Positions 1-8,398 of a stretch of 64,000 nt of DNA are shown piece by piece. The translations under genes were made by a program, and so were the position numbers. Under the pieces are notes generated by a model. That model was not told the DNA's origin. It searched no databases and worked only from the letters and a program-made list of their open reading frames with translations. This DNA comes from Ekhidna sp051379705 (GTDB taxonomy: Bacteria > Bacteroidota > Bacteroidia > Cytophagales > Cyclobacteriaceae), in NCBI RefSeq assembly GCF_051379705.1, contig NZ_CP179868.1:3224001-3288000 (forward strand), written 5' to 3'. Each line of letters opens with the position of its first letter. Within the stretch, counting starts at the first letter, position 1.

Positions 1-1242
1 AAGCTTGCCAAACGTATGAAGCCGCGATCTGTGGCCATTGTTCATGCCAATGACGTCATGCCCACCAATGCTGACGGGACGATGAAATTTGTCCAGAATG
101 CTAACCTTTTCTGGCTGAGCGGGGTTGATCAGGAAGAATCAATTGTACTCATTGCACCCGATTTCCCAGATGAAAAAATGAGAGAAATTTTGTTTGTAAG
201 AGAAACAAATGAGGAGATAGCAGTTTGGGAAGGGCATAAGCTGACCAAAGACGAAGGAACCGCTACCTCAGGAATTCAAAATGTAAAGTGGACCTCTGAG
301 TTTGAAAAGACTTTTTATACTGTTTTGGCAGAATGCGATCACATTTATCTCGACAGCAATGAACACATTCGGAATGCAAGCGAGGTGGAAACACGCAATG
401 CACGCTTTGTGAAGGAGTGCAAGGAACTATATCCACTCTATGAATACGAACGATTGTTCCCAATCCTCCAAGATTTAAGATGTATTAAATCTCAATTTGA
501 AATTGACGTTCTAAGGCATGCGTGCAGTATCACAGAAAAAGGCTTCAGACGAGTGCTTGACTTTGTGAAGCCTGGAGTGATGGAATACGAAGTAGAAGCT
601 GAGTACTTGCATGAGTTTGTCAGAAATCGATCAAAAGGATTCGCATATACACCAATAATTGGTGGAGGAGGAAACTCTTGCGTGCTCCATTACATTGAGA
701 ACAATCAGGAACTGAAAGATGGTGACGTGCTGTTGATGGATGTAGGTGCTGAATATGGGAATTATAATTCAGATATGACTCGCACCATCCCCGTGGGAGG
801 GAAGTTTACCGATCGTCAACGTAAAGTATATGATGCGGTGTTGCGAGTGAAAAATGGGGCGACAGATCTGCTAAAGCCAGGAAATAGAATACCGGAATAT
901 CATGCCGAGGTTGGCAAACTGATGGAGAAAGAATTGTTGGATTTGGGTTTAATCGATAAGACAGATATTAAAAGCGAAAGTCCAGATTGGCCTGCTTATA
1001 AAAAGTACTTCATGCACGGTACTTCACATCACATAGGTTTGGATGTACACGACATAGCATCTATCTATAAAGTGTTCGAACCAGGAATGGTTTTCACAGT
1101 GGAGCCAGGTATTTATATTCCAGAAGAAAACATTGGAATCAGACTAGAAGATGATATTGTTATCACCGAAAGCGGGCATGTCAACTTAATGAAGAACATT
1201 CCGATAGAAGCAGAGGAAATTGAAGATTTAATGAATAAGTAG
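1..1242 (+). CDS. Aminopeptidase P family protein (Xaa-Pro aminopeptidase), 5' partial
   Basis: Metallopeptidase of the M24 'pita-bread' family, expected to remove an N-terminal residue that precedes proline. The frame is open to base 1 (K-L-A-K-R before the first Met at base 16), so the true start lies left of the window. An N-terminal creatinase-like domain is followed by the M24 domain. The metal ligands are visible: D in LLMDVGAEY (about residue 241 counted from base 16), D in NSDMTRT (about 252), H in HGTSHHIG (about 335), E in VEPGIYIP (about 363) and E in RLEDD (about 378). It has no signal peptide in the visible part. RidA follows after 24 bases and may share its transcript. Identity as an M24 aminopeptidase is firm. 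The substrate is inferred. Confidence 0.93.
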   Translation, partial: KLAKRMKPRSVAIVHANDVMPTNADGTMKFVQNANLFWLSGVDQEESIVLIAPDFPDEKMREILFVRETNEEIAVWEGHKLTKDEGTATSGIQNVKWTSEFEKTFYTVLAECDHIYLDSNEHIRNASEVETRNARFVKECKELYPLYEYERLFPILQDLRCIKSQFEIDVLRHACSITEKGFRRVLDFVKPGVMEYEVEAEYLHEFVRNRSKGFAYTPIIGGGGNSCVLHYIENNQELKDGDVLLMDVGAEYGNYNSDMTRTIPVGGKFTDRQRKVYDAVLRVKNGATDLLKPGNRIPEYHAEVGKLMEKELLDLGLIDKTDIKSESPDWPAYKKYFMHGTSHHIGLDVHDIASIYKVFEPGMVFTVEPGIYIPEENIGIRLEDDIVITESGHVNLMKNIPIEAEEIEDLMNK

Positions 1243-1266
1243 TCCAGAATTCAAGCTTAAAAACGT

Positions 1267-1689
1267 ATGTCGAGTACAAAATTTGATTCCGATAAAGCAC
1301 CAGAACCAGTTGGTTTATATCCACACGCCAGACAGGTTGGCGATCTACTGTTCCTCTCAGGTGTGGGCCCAAGAGAACGGGGCACTAAGAAAATTCCCGG
1401 CGTAGAGCTTGATGATCAGGGTAATATTGTGAGTTATGATATTGCAGAACAATGTCACTCAGTTTTTAAAAATGTAAAGCTTATTCTGGAAGCATCCGGA
1501 GCTTCATGGGAGGATTTGATCGATGTGACTGTGTTTCTCACCAATATGAAAGATGACTTCAAAACTTACAATAAGATCTATGCAGAGTACTTTAAAGACA
1601 ATCAGCCTTGTCGAACGACGGTGGAAATCAGTTCATTGCCAACTCCAATTGCCATTGAATTGAAATGCATAGCAACCAATAAAAAATAG
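1267..1689 (+). CDS. RidA/YjgF family protein, resembling 2-aminomuconate deaminases
   Basis: A small trimeric-type RidA fold protein of 140 residues, the usual length. The conserved arginine is in CRTTVE (about residue 115), followed by the family's SSLPTPIAIELK segment. The sequence GPRERGTKKIPG and the overall layout recall the RidA subgroup that acts as 2-aminomuconate deaminase in tryptophan/kynurenine breakdown, but generic imine hydrolysis (RidA role) is equally possible. No other kynurenine-pathway gene is present in the window. It lies between the aminopeptidase P gene and a DUF5362 gene with 3-base spacing, which suggests one transcript. Family call firm, subgroup call from memory only. 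Confidence 0.85.
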   Translation: MSSTKFDSDKAPEPVGLYPHARQVGDLLFLSGVGPRERGTKKIPGVELDDQGNIVSYDIAEQCHSVFKNVKLILEASGASWEDLIDVTVFLTNMKDDFKTYNKIYAEYFKDNQPCRTTVEISSLPTPIAIELKCIATNKK

Positions 1690-1692
1690 TAC

Positions 1693-2115
1693 ATGGAAGA
1701 AAATGAATTAGTGTTATCAAAATCCGATCAGAAGAACTTTCTGGAGACAGCTAAATGGGGAAAGTTTTTGTCCATAGTCGGTTTCGTAATGAGTGGATTT
1801 ATGATTTTGGCCGGACTTGTAATGATGGGGAGTGGCTCATTATATAACGAGTTGCCATTTGCTCCTGGGGCATTTGGTCTTATATATATACTGATCTCAC
1901 TCATTTATATATTCCCATCACTTTACCTACTCCGATTCAGCAATCAAGTGCAGCGAGGTATCAGAGAGCAAAATCAAGTGCAATGTTCGGAGGCATACAA
2001 TAATCTGCGGAGGTTGTTTTTATTCATGGGGGTTTTTACCATTATCATGTTATCCCTTTACATTCTGATCATACTATTTGCCCTTATGGGTGGATTGATG
2101 GGAGGAATGCTTTAA
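1693..2115 (+). CDS. DUF5362-like small membrane protein
   Basis: A 140-residue protein with no recognised enzymatic motif. It has about four hydrophobic spans: roughly residues 26-48 (after TAKWGKFLSIVGFV), 58-82, 98-118 and 122-138, with a glycine/methionine-rich C-terminus (GGLMGGML). The N-terminus is charged and probably cytoplasmic. The overall shape matches the DUF5362 family of Bacteroidota inner-membrane proteins. It begins 3 bases after the RidA stop. Function unknown. Confidence 0.65.
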   Translation: MEENELVLSKSDQKNFLETAKWGKFLSIVGFVMSGFMILAGLVMMGSGSLYNELPFAPGAFGLIYILISLIYIFPSLYLLRFSNQVQRGIREQNQVQCSEAYNNLRRLFLFMGVFTIIMLSLYILIILFALMGGLMGGML

Positions 2116-2132
2116 TCTATTACTGAATTGCC

Positions 2133-2140
2133 TATTTTTG
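2133..2140 (+). promoter_or_regulatory. Probable -7 promoter element (TATTTTTG) for the DUF4290 gene
   Basis: TATTTTTG matches the Bacteroidota -7 consensus TAnnTTTG and ends 15 bases before the ATG at 2156. No convincing -33 TTG was seen at the expected distance. The TTG at 2138 inside this box could be read as a start codon, but it is better explained as promoter sequence. Confidence 0.5.
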
Positions 2141-2155
2141 AGGCATAATATTATT

Positions 2156-2851
2156 ATGAATACATCATTGGAATACAATACTCAACGTGCTCATTTGAAA
2201 TTGAGAGAGTATGGAAGGAATGTGCAGAACCTGGTAGCACACTTAAAAACAATCAAGGATCAAGAGGAGAGAAGCAAGAAAGCTGCTACGCTGGTAGAGC
2301 TAATGAAGTTGATCAATCCTGATTTGGGTAGCGATAATGAGACAGACCAAAAAATATGGGATGACCTTCATATCATTTCAAACTTTGAACTGGAGATAGA
2401 AGGGCCTTTCCCAAAGCCTGATCCATCGGTACTCGATCGCAAGCCGGAGAGACTTAAGTACTACTCCAACGAGATTAAGTTCCGTCACTATGGAAGAAGC
2501 GTAGAGCTTTTAATTGATCAGGCCGTGGCAATGGAAGATCCAAAGGAAAAAGAAGGTGCCATAGTTGCGATTGGAAGGTTGATGAAAAGCTTTTTCCAAA
2601 CCTGGAACAAAGAAAGCATCGAAGATGAACAGATCCTTAAGAACATCAAGAAGATGTCAAAAGATCAACTGGACATCAATATCGAAACAGTGAAAGAGCT
2701 AGGTCTTTTTGACTCTGATAAAAAACCTTCTGGAAGACGAAATAATAACAACAACAACAACAAGGGTCGCCGCAACAATCAGGGAGGTAAAGGCCAAGGT
2801 CGCCGTAACCATAACCAAGGCGGAAGAAGTAACAATCGTAGAAGAAATTAA
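2156..2851 (+). CDS. DUF4290 domain protein with Asn/Gly/Arg-rich tail
   Basis: A 231-residue protein of the DUF4290 family, which is found mainly in Bacteroidota and has no settled function. The N-terminal 180 residues are predicted helical and carry family features such as EYNTQRAHLKLREYGRN at the start. The C-terminal 40 residues are low complexity: a run of seven Asn, then repeated GRRN, GGKGQ and GGRSNNRRR. Such a basic, glycine-rich tail suggests nucleic-acid binding (inference). The ATG at 2156 is preferred over an upstream TTG at 2138, because that TTG lies in a -7 promoter box and the family usually starts near MNTSLEYNTQ. MurA follows 98 bases downstream. Confidence 0.8.
   Translation: MNTSLEYNTQRAHLKLREYGRNVQNLVAHLKTIKDQEERSKKAATLVELMKLINPDLGSDNETDQKIWDDLHIISNFELEIEGPFPKPDPSVLDRKPERLKYYSNEIKFRHYGRSVELLIDQAVAMEDPKEKEGAIVAIGRLMKSFFQTWNKESIEDEQILKNIKKMSKDQLDINIETVKELGLFDSDKKPSGRRNNNNNNNKGRRNNQGGKGQGRRNHNQGGRSNNRRRN
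2741..2761 (+). repeat. AAY trinucleotide microsatellite inside DUF4290 gene
   Basis: Seven tandem AAT/AAC codons, the last five all AAC, encode a seven-residue Asn run in the DUF4290 protein. The unit is three bases, so length changes would keep the frame. Confidence 0.8.
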
Positions 2852-2949
2852 TTCACTTTTAGTGAAATAGTTGAATAGTTGATTGGTGAATTAGCTCGGT
2901 AACTCTTTATTTGTTATTTCTAATTCACTAATTAACTAATCACGAAAGA

Positions 2950-4257
2950 ATGTCATCTTTTCGCGTAGAAGGCGGTCACCAGCTCAACGGTGAAATCATC
3001 CCTCAGGGAGCAAAAAACGAAGCGCTTCAAATCATTTCAGCAGTATTATTGACGGATCAAGAAGTGATCATCAATAAGATTCCTCAGATACGAGATGTAT
3101 TGAAGCTGATCGATTTACTCGCAGACTTGGGTGTCGAAGTGTCCAAACGTGGAGATGAATCCTTTGCTTTTAAAGCAGCAAATGTCAACCTGGATTTTCT
3201 GAATACGCAAGATTTCAAGGAAAAAGCCTCGGCACTTCGTGGCTCAATAATGATACTTGGTCCACTATTGGCTCGATTCGGTACAGGTCGCATGCCGAAA
3301 CCAGGAGGCGATAAGATCGGTCGAAGGAGATTAGATACCCACTTTGTTGGCTTTCAGAAACTTGGAGCAAAATTTAACTACGACCCAAAAACATCATTTT
3401 ATACCGTTGACGGTACAAATCTTAAAGGTGCTTACATGCTTCTGGATGAAGCGTCAGTTACCGGAACTGCAAACATTATCATGGCAGCCGTGATGGCCGA
3501 AGGCCTGACGACTATATACAATGCAGCTTGTGAGCCATATATTCAGCAGTTATGTAAAATGTTGGTGCGTATGGGTGCCACTATTGATGGTATAGGTTCT
3601 AATTTATTGAAAATTGAAGGTGTAAAGACGCTCGGAGGTACAGAACATACGATGCTTCCAGATATGATTGAAGTAGGTAGCTTCATTGGCATGGCAGCAA
3701 TGACAGGCTCCGAACTCACAATAAAAGATGCACAAATCAAAGAGTTAGGAATTATTCCTGACACATTCAGGCGGTTGGGCATAAAGATGGATTTTAGAGG
3801 AGATGATATTCATATTCCGGCTCAGGATCACTATGAAATAGAATCTTACATTGACGGATCCATTCTTACCATCGCAGATGCAATCTGGCCGGGATTGACA
3901 CCGGATTTGCTCAGTGTCATTCTCGTTACTGCTACTCAAGCCAGAGGGACAGCACTGATTCATCAAAAGATGTTTGAAAGCCGCTTGTTCTTTGTAGATA
4001 AGCTCATAGATATGGGTGCTCAGATCATACTTTGTGATCCACATCGCGCCACTGTGATTGGCCTGGATCGAGCCTATCCATTGAGAGGCATTACAATGAC
4101 TTCACCAGATATTCGCGCTGGAGTTTCGTTGCTGATTGCCGCCATGTCAGCAGAGGGAATTAGCACGATTCACAACATTGATCAAATTGATAGAGGCTAC
4201 CAATTTATTGATAAGCGATTGAATGCCTTAGGAGCGAAGATTGAGCGTATCAACTAG
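2950..4257 (+). CDS. murA: UDP-N-acetylglucosamine 1-carboxyvinyltransferase (MurA)
   Basis: First committed step of peptidoglycan synthesis: transfers enolpyruvate from PEP to UDP-GlcNAc in the cytoplasm. Its 435 residues are the usual length, and the EPSP-synthase-like double domain covers the whole protein. The Lys of the AKNE motif is at residue 22, as in E. coli. In the mobile active-site loop (MPKPGGDKIGRRRLDTH) residue 121 is Asp where E. coli has Cys115. The C115D change is known to keep activity but abolish covalent fosfomycin binding. The gene stands alone. Its stop overlaps that of the convergent exported-protein gene in a CTAG. Confidence 0.97.
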   Translation: MSSFRVEGGHQLNGEIIPQGAKNEALQIISAVLLTDQEVIINKIPQIRDVLKLIDLLADLGVEVSKRGDESFAFKAANVNLDFLNTQDFKEKASALRGSIMILGPLLARFGTGRMPKPGGDKIGRRRLDTHFVGFQKLGAKFNYDPKTSFYTVDGTNLKGAYMLLDEASVTGTANIIMAAVMAEGLTTIYNAACEPYIQQLCKMLVRMGATIDGIGSNLLKIEGVKTLGGTEHTMLPDMIEVGSFIGMAAMTGSELTIKDAQIKELGIIPDTFRRLGIKMDFRGDDIHIPAQDHYEIESYIDGSILTIADAIWPGLTPDLLSVILVTATQARGTALIHQKMFESRLFFVDKLIDMGAQIILCDPHRATVIGLDRAYPLRGITMTSPDIRAGVSLLIAAMSAEGISTIHNIDQIDRGYQFIDKRLNALGAKIERIN

Positions 4258-4946
4258 TTTTTATCATTGATAAAAGTAGTAGCGCTATTAATGCGAGCAT
4301 TGGGCGTATTCACTTCGATTTTATAGCGAAGGCTAGCTCTACAGTCATCAGCAATGATGTTATAATACATGTGCTTATGACCGTATTTTCCAGGATAGAA
4401 TGTGATTGTATCTTCATCGGTTTCTATAATGTCGATAAATCCATTATTGTAATAATCCCTGATTACCAGATGATATCCTCCCTTATATCTATAGTTAGGA
4501 TTGACCCAGCTAATGGTTAGCCCAGCTGTGTCGCTGTTGATCCTTACCAATCCTTTCTGATTCAATTCGATTCGATCCACTTCGTAGTGACGGTCACTTC
4601 CGGGCACTACCAACGTTTTATACCGGAACTTACACATGATCATTCCTTTCTGCTTCAATTGCTTTGTAAGTTCTAGGTGGGTATTGTACCACTCATTATG
4701 TCGCGCACTCTCCACTCCAATGGTGTAGGCACCTGGAGCTAGCTTCATATGCATGGCAGATTCAACATCGAGTGTTAAGCCACCTTTTGCAGCAATTTGA
4801 ATTTCATCTTCTTTGGAAAGAAAATCGCCTTTTTTCACTTTATCTCCCTGCTGATTTTTGACTCTTTTTGCTTCGAGCACTTCATACTGTCCGATTGAAA
4901 TATGTGGAGAAACCACCCAGATCAGAATGATTGAAAGTAATTTCAT
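4254..4946 (-). CDS. Exported protein of unknown function
   Basis: A 230-residue protein not recognised as a known family. Residues 1-19 look like a Sec signal peptide ending at SIGQ, so it is probably periplasmic or outer-membrane facing. The mature part is predicted mostly beta, with a central region (about 130-210) that resembles a fibronectin-like sandwich: alternating hydrophobics, TAGLTISWVNPN, then a GYHLVIRDYYNNG strand pair. Two cysteines lie in the mature part (in IMCKFRY and DDCRASLRY) and could pair. It is convergent with murA, sharing the four bases CTAG, and lies 42 bases downstream of the PqqB-like gene, so the two may be co-transcribed. Confidence 0.6.
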   Translation of the reverse strand: MKLLSIILIWVVSPHISIGQYEVLEAKRVKNQQGDKVKKGDFLSKEDEIQIAAKGGLTLDVESAMHMKLAPGAYTIGVESARHNEWYNTHLELTKQLKQKGMIMCKFRYKTLVVPGSDRHYEVDRIELNQKGLVRINSDTAGLTISWVNPNYRYKGGYHLVIRDYYNNGFIDIIETDEDTITFYPGKYGHKHMYYNIIADDCRASLRYKIEVNTPNARINSATTFINDKN

Positions 4947-4988
4947 AGAATAGCATTTATACTATCAACGATGATGTGAGCAAGTTAA

Positions 4989-5900
4989 TTACTCATATCT
5001 TTTTCCTTGCTCAGCTATTCCATAACCTTCCTTCAAAACGTTGATTTTTGCACGTTGTTTGAATAATAGTGGATTCGTATGATTGAAATGGATGAATACA
5101 ATTTTTCTCTTCAAGGCTCGTGATTCGGTTTCAAACAAGTCCATGGTTTCTGTCACAAAGGGATGAGGTACTTCATTCATAGCGCGATTGGGGAGCTCTC
5201 CATCTGAATAAAATGTAGCATCCAGAAAAGCGTACTCAATCAGCGGATCTTTAAGTATTTCCGCTATGCTACGGTCCCATTTACTCCATTTGTCAATATC
5301 AGGAATGAATAAGTAACTCATGCGTCTTTTGTTGATTCGGTAGCCAGCAGTTTCTGAAAATTCATCACGATGCGGGACGGTGAATGCTTCAACCGTCAAA
5401 TCACTTCTTAGCTCGACAGGCAAATTTTTTGATAAAATCATCGGATCAATATTACCAAGTGTGATCAATTGACTCCATGGTCCGTTGGATTTCAAAAAAT
5501 CAATCATACGAGGCAATGCATATACCTTAACACCTTTTGCACTGAGGGCTTCTTTTCCTAAAGTCATCAATCCAGTGTAATGTCCGATGTGGGCATGTGT
5601 GAGAAAAATACCTGAAGGTAAATAAGGATAGGCACCGTCTGTCAACTCTCTGAAGTAGTGTAATTGGTCATCCATGTCAGGTGTAGCTTCGAAAAGCCAC
5701 CACTGTTTGCTTTCGGGATCCACAAGAGCAAGGGAGGTTACAAACCGAGCTATCTCAGGATTCTTATGCGCCTTCTGACATTCGTTTTGACATCCTATGT
5801 GCGGAAATCCACCATCCTGGGAGGTTCCTAAAACAAGGATGTATTGACCAAATGTGAGTTGACATACGAGTAGTAGGATTAAGGTGATTTTTAGTCTCAT
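4989..5900 (-). CDS. Exported PqqB-like metallo-beta-lactamase-fold protein
   Basis: A 303-residue MBL-fold protein with a signal peptide (cleavage near TFGQ, about residue 19). The opening strand VLGTSQDGGFPHIGC and the pattern of the family match proteins annotated as coenzyme PQQ synthesis protein B-like. The metal motif is HAHIGH (about residues 103-108), where the Asp of the classical HxHxDH motif is Gly. Later candidate ligands are in VPHRDEF and in IHFNHTNPL near the C-terminus. No other pqq gene is present, so a role in PQQ synthesis is not supported. A secreted hydrolase of unknown substrate is more likely. Confidence 0.75.
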   Translation of the reverse strand: MRLKITLILLLVCQLTFGQYILVLGTSQDGGFPHIGCQNECQKAHKNPEIARFVTSLALVDPESKQWWLFEATPDMDDQLHYFRELTDGAYPYLPSGIFLTHAHIGHYTGLMTLGKEALSAKGVKVYALPRMIDFLKSNGPWSQLITLGNIDPMILSKNLPVELRSDLTVEAFTVPHRDEFSETAGYRINKRRMSYLFIPDIDKWSKWDRSIAEILKDPLIEYAFLDATFYSDGELPNRAMNEVPHPFVTETMDLFETESRALKRKIVFIHFNHTNPLLFKQRAKINVLKEGYGIAEQGKRYE

Positions 5901-5997
5901 GATATAAATCTACAGGCTTAACAACTCATTAAGAAATGTTAGGAATTCGTTAACAGCCTTGCTGGTTTGTTCGCCGCACTTTTGAAAGAAAAAGCAC

Positions 5998-6876
5998 ATG
6001 AAGACCTTATCACTAGTTTTATTACTTCTCACAACATCCAGCTTATTTTCACAACCCATTAATCGTTCTTTTGAAGGTGCGAACGGGCGTGTTACACTTC
6101 TAGGCGAAGTGAGCCTGAAACGACTCTCAGAAGCTCCATTCGATGAGTGGTACAAAAAGAATTATGACGAATATCAAATAGATATGAGGGAAATGGATTT
6201 ATCTAAAGCAGATTCTATCACCTTATTTATGGGCACATGGTGTGGTGACAGCAAGAGGGAAGTACCTCGGTTCGTGAAAATATTGGAAGCAGCTAATTAC
6301 GACTTGTCAAAACTCAAAATTGTTTGCTTAAACACTGGCTTTCAAAACTATAAACAAGCTCCTGAAAGAGAAGAGAGAGACATGGATATCCATCGTGTGC
6401 CTACGTTTATCTTCCACGATCAGGGAGGAGGTGAGATAGGTAGAATTGTAGAAGAACCTGTCGCATCACTTGAAGAGGATATCAATACAATTCTTGGCGG
6501 CAAAGCATACCCAACGGCCTATCCAATTGCACAGCAGCTCATTAAGTACTTTAATCAATATTCAATGAAGGAACTTCGAAAGATGAAGCCGAAGTTGGTT
6601 GATGAATTTGGAGTTGGTGAGAATATGTATGAGTTGAGCACCTATGGTTATGTATTGTGGACTTCATTTCAGATTCCAAAAGCTCAGTTTGCATTTGAGT
6701 TAAATGCTGAGCTTTTCCCAGAGGAACCCAGGGTACATCAAACGCTGGCAAGGTTCATGAATTCACTTGGAAAGAACAAAGACGCGCTAGCATCTGTCAA
6801 AAAGGGGCTTAAAATTGAACCGGAAAACGAATCGCTCCTGGACATAAAAACCCGAATACTGAAAGAAGTGAATTGA
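5998..6876 (+). CDS. Exported thioredoxin-fold protein with CxxS motif and TPR-like C-terminus
   Basis: A 292-residue protein. The signal peptide ends near residue 19 (LFSQ). The thioredoxin-like domain spans about residues 55-160, with TWCGDSKREVP at the active-site position. This is a monothiol C-G-D-S where thioredoxins have CxxC, followed by the family's cis-Pro region (RVPTFIF). The last 90 residues contain TPR-like helices (YVLWTSFQI..., then MNSLGKNKDALASVKKGL). The monothiol motif argues against disulfide oxidoreductase cycling and for binding or glutathionylation-type chemistry. It is convergent with a TPR gene across a bidirectional terminator. Confidence 0.75.
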   Translation: MKTLSLVLLLLTTSSLFSQPINRSFEGANGRVTLLGEVSLKRLSEAPFDEWYKKNYDEYQIDMREMDLSKADSITLFMGTWCGDSKREVPRFVKILEAANYDLSKLKIVCLNTGFQNYKQAPEREERDMDIHRVPTFIFHDQGGGEIGRIVEEPVASLEEDINTILGGKAYPTAYPIAQQLIKYFNQYSMKELRKMKPKLVDEFGVGENMYELSTYGYVLWTSFQIPKAQFAFELNAELFPEEPRVHQTLARFMNSLGKNKDALASVKKGLKIEPENESLLDIKTRILKEVN

Positions 6877-6883
6877 TGAAAAA

Positions 6884-6915
6884 AGCCGCTTAGATTACTA
6901 AGCGGCTCTTTTTTT
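6884..6915. terminator. Bidirectional intrinsic terminator
   Basis: A 10-bp stem (AGCCGCTTAG / CTAAGCGGCT, 6884-6893 and 6898-6907) with loop ATTA. It is followed by a T-run on the plus strand and flanked by an A-run on its left, so it has a U-tract in both directions. It sits exactly between two convergent genes. Confidence 0.9.
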
Positions 6916-8221
6916 ATCGTCGTTGCAGGCTCACGGTTGTGTTGATCCAACAACCAATCGTTATTTGGTCGCCTTCTTCCTTTCCTTCATTGAAAATATC
7001 TTCAATGGATGGAAATTGCTGTTTAGATGCTGTCATCTGAGCTGAATTTCCAGCTTTCTTGTACATGTCGTAGGCAGCAATGAATATCGCTCTGTCTTGT
7101 ACCTGGCTTTGCTCCCCTTTGCAGTCATCGAAGCTGGTAAAATATAGGTTTCCGATCAGATTGTAAGCTTCTTTGCTTCCAGGCTTAGCACTTAAAGCTT
7201 CATATGCCATAGCACGCGAGCGAGATTTGTTTCCAAGCTTACTGTGTGCAACAGCCTGTCCTATTAGCGTTTCGTATTTTTCAGCATTAGTAGAAGCTAA
7301 CTCTTCACCTTTTTCATAGAATTGAAGACTTTTTGAAGGCTCACCAGAGGCAACGTGTCTATTGCCAATAGATATGGCTAAAGCAGCAGATGGTTGTTCT
7401 TGGAATAGCCTTTCAACGGCTTGAAGAAAATATGGTTTATCGGTGCATTTAGCTTCACTTGAGTATTTATAAATCTTCTTCGCTGTATTTAAATCAGTGG
7501 GGTTTGCTCTGAATTTTGGAACCAGTTTTTCCTCAATGAATTCACATGTAAGAATACCTGGGATAGAGCTTAACCATGCATCCGTTTTAGACTGCTCCTT
7601 ATCCAGTTTTTCAGCATTTTCGCCATTCTTCTTTTTTATTTCTATTGTCTCTGAAATTAAAGTATGAATATCAAGTACTTTTTCTGCGGTCATTTGCTCG
7701 GGAGCAACGTTGTGATAATTCTTTGCAAGAAACATATATGTATTTAAGTTGCTTATAAGAATCTCAGGGCCATTCATTTCGTATGCTTTGGAAAAAAGAT
7801 CTGAAAGCATCGAAAATTTCTTGGGATTTTTGTAATACATCTGGAATGCTTTGAATGTTTTGTAGTTCATTGTGGATGCATCATTATCAAAATGCTCAAT
7901 ACGCTGATCAAACATCCATAGTATTGAATCCTGTAAACGCTCTTTCCTAGAATTATCTGATACGTTTTTTAAAATCTTTTCAATAGATTCGATACCCTCT
8001 ATATATATTGATTGATTCAGATTGGGATTATTTTCGTATAGCCAGTTAAGTGGATCCATTGCTTCCGCATACTTACTTTGCGCAATCAGCAGCTTATAAT
8101 AAGCCTGCTTTTCCATGGCCTGGGTTTTCATGTTCGGATCTTCCGGCCAGTTCCAGCCTTCCTGCGAGAAAGAAAAAGCGGATACAAACACAAGAAGTGT
8201 AAATAATGTCGATTTAGTCAT
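6914..8221 (-). CDS. Exported TPR-type protein
   Basis: A 435-residue protein with signal peptide (residues 1-19, ending FSFSQ) and an otherwise helical sequence. Repeat-like helical pairs are visible at both ends of the mature part: KLLIAQSKYAEAMDPLNWLY near the N-terminus and AHSKLGNKSRSRAMAYEAL near residue 340, typical of tetratricopeptide repeats. Related proteins are common in Bacteroidota, where they act as periplasmic scaffolds, but the partner here is unknown. Three Cys occur in the mature part. It runs into the shared terminator at 6884-6915. The 177 bases upstream contain the promoter of the divergent MarC gene. Confidence 0.65.
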   Translation of the reverse strand: MTKSTLFTLLVFVSAFSFSQEGWNWPEDPNMKTQAMEKQAYYKLLIAQSKYAEAMDPLNWLYENNPNLNQSIYIEGIESIEKILKNVSDNSRKERLQDSILWMFDQRIEHFDNDASTMNYKTFKAFQMYYKNPKKFSMLSDLFSKAYEMNGPEILISNLNTYMFLAKNYHNVAPEQMTAEKVLDIHTLISETIEIKKKNGENAEKLDKEQSKTDAWLSSIPGILTCEFIEEKLVPKFRANPTDLNTAKKIYKYSSEAKCTDKPYFLQAVERLFQEQPSAALAISIGNRHVASGEPSKSLQFYEKGEELASTNAEKYETLIGQAVAHSKLGNKSRSRAMAYEALSAKPGSKEAYNLIGNLYFTSFDDCKGEQSQVQDRAIFIAAYDMYKKAGNSAQMTASKQQFPSIEDIFNEGKEEGDQITIGCWINTTVSLQRR

Positions 8222-8362
8222 GTCCTTTTGAGTTGAAATTTTAGTCTTTGCCTTTGTAAAAATTATCCAGGCGAAAACAATGCCAATTGATTAATTCTGG
8301 TGGTTAAAAAATTGATTTGCAAAATGAATAATTTTTTATGCTATTACGGCTGTCTATCACAT

Positions 8363-8370
8363 TAGTTTTG
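8363..8370 (+). promoter_or_regulatory. Probable -7 promoter element (TAGTTTTG) for the marC-rnhA genes
   Basis: Exact match to TAnnTTTG, 28 bases before the MarC ATG at 8399. No clear -33 TTTG was found. The rest of the 177-base gap between the TPR gene and this gene is AT-rich with nothing else recognisable. Confidence 0.5.
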
Positions 8371-8398
8371 TGTTAAATATTATCTAATACGGCAACCG

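Noticed and set aside
2851..2870. TTCACT-TTT-AGTGAA hairpin after the DUF4290 gene
   Set aside because: The stem is short and AT-rich with no T-run, so it was not called a terminator.
3745..4044. Minus-strand ORF opposite murA
   Set aside because: It lies entirely within a confident gene and has no recognisable family.
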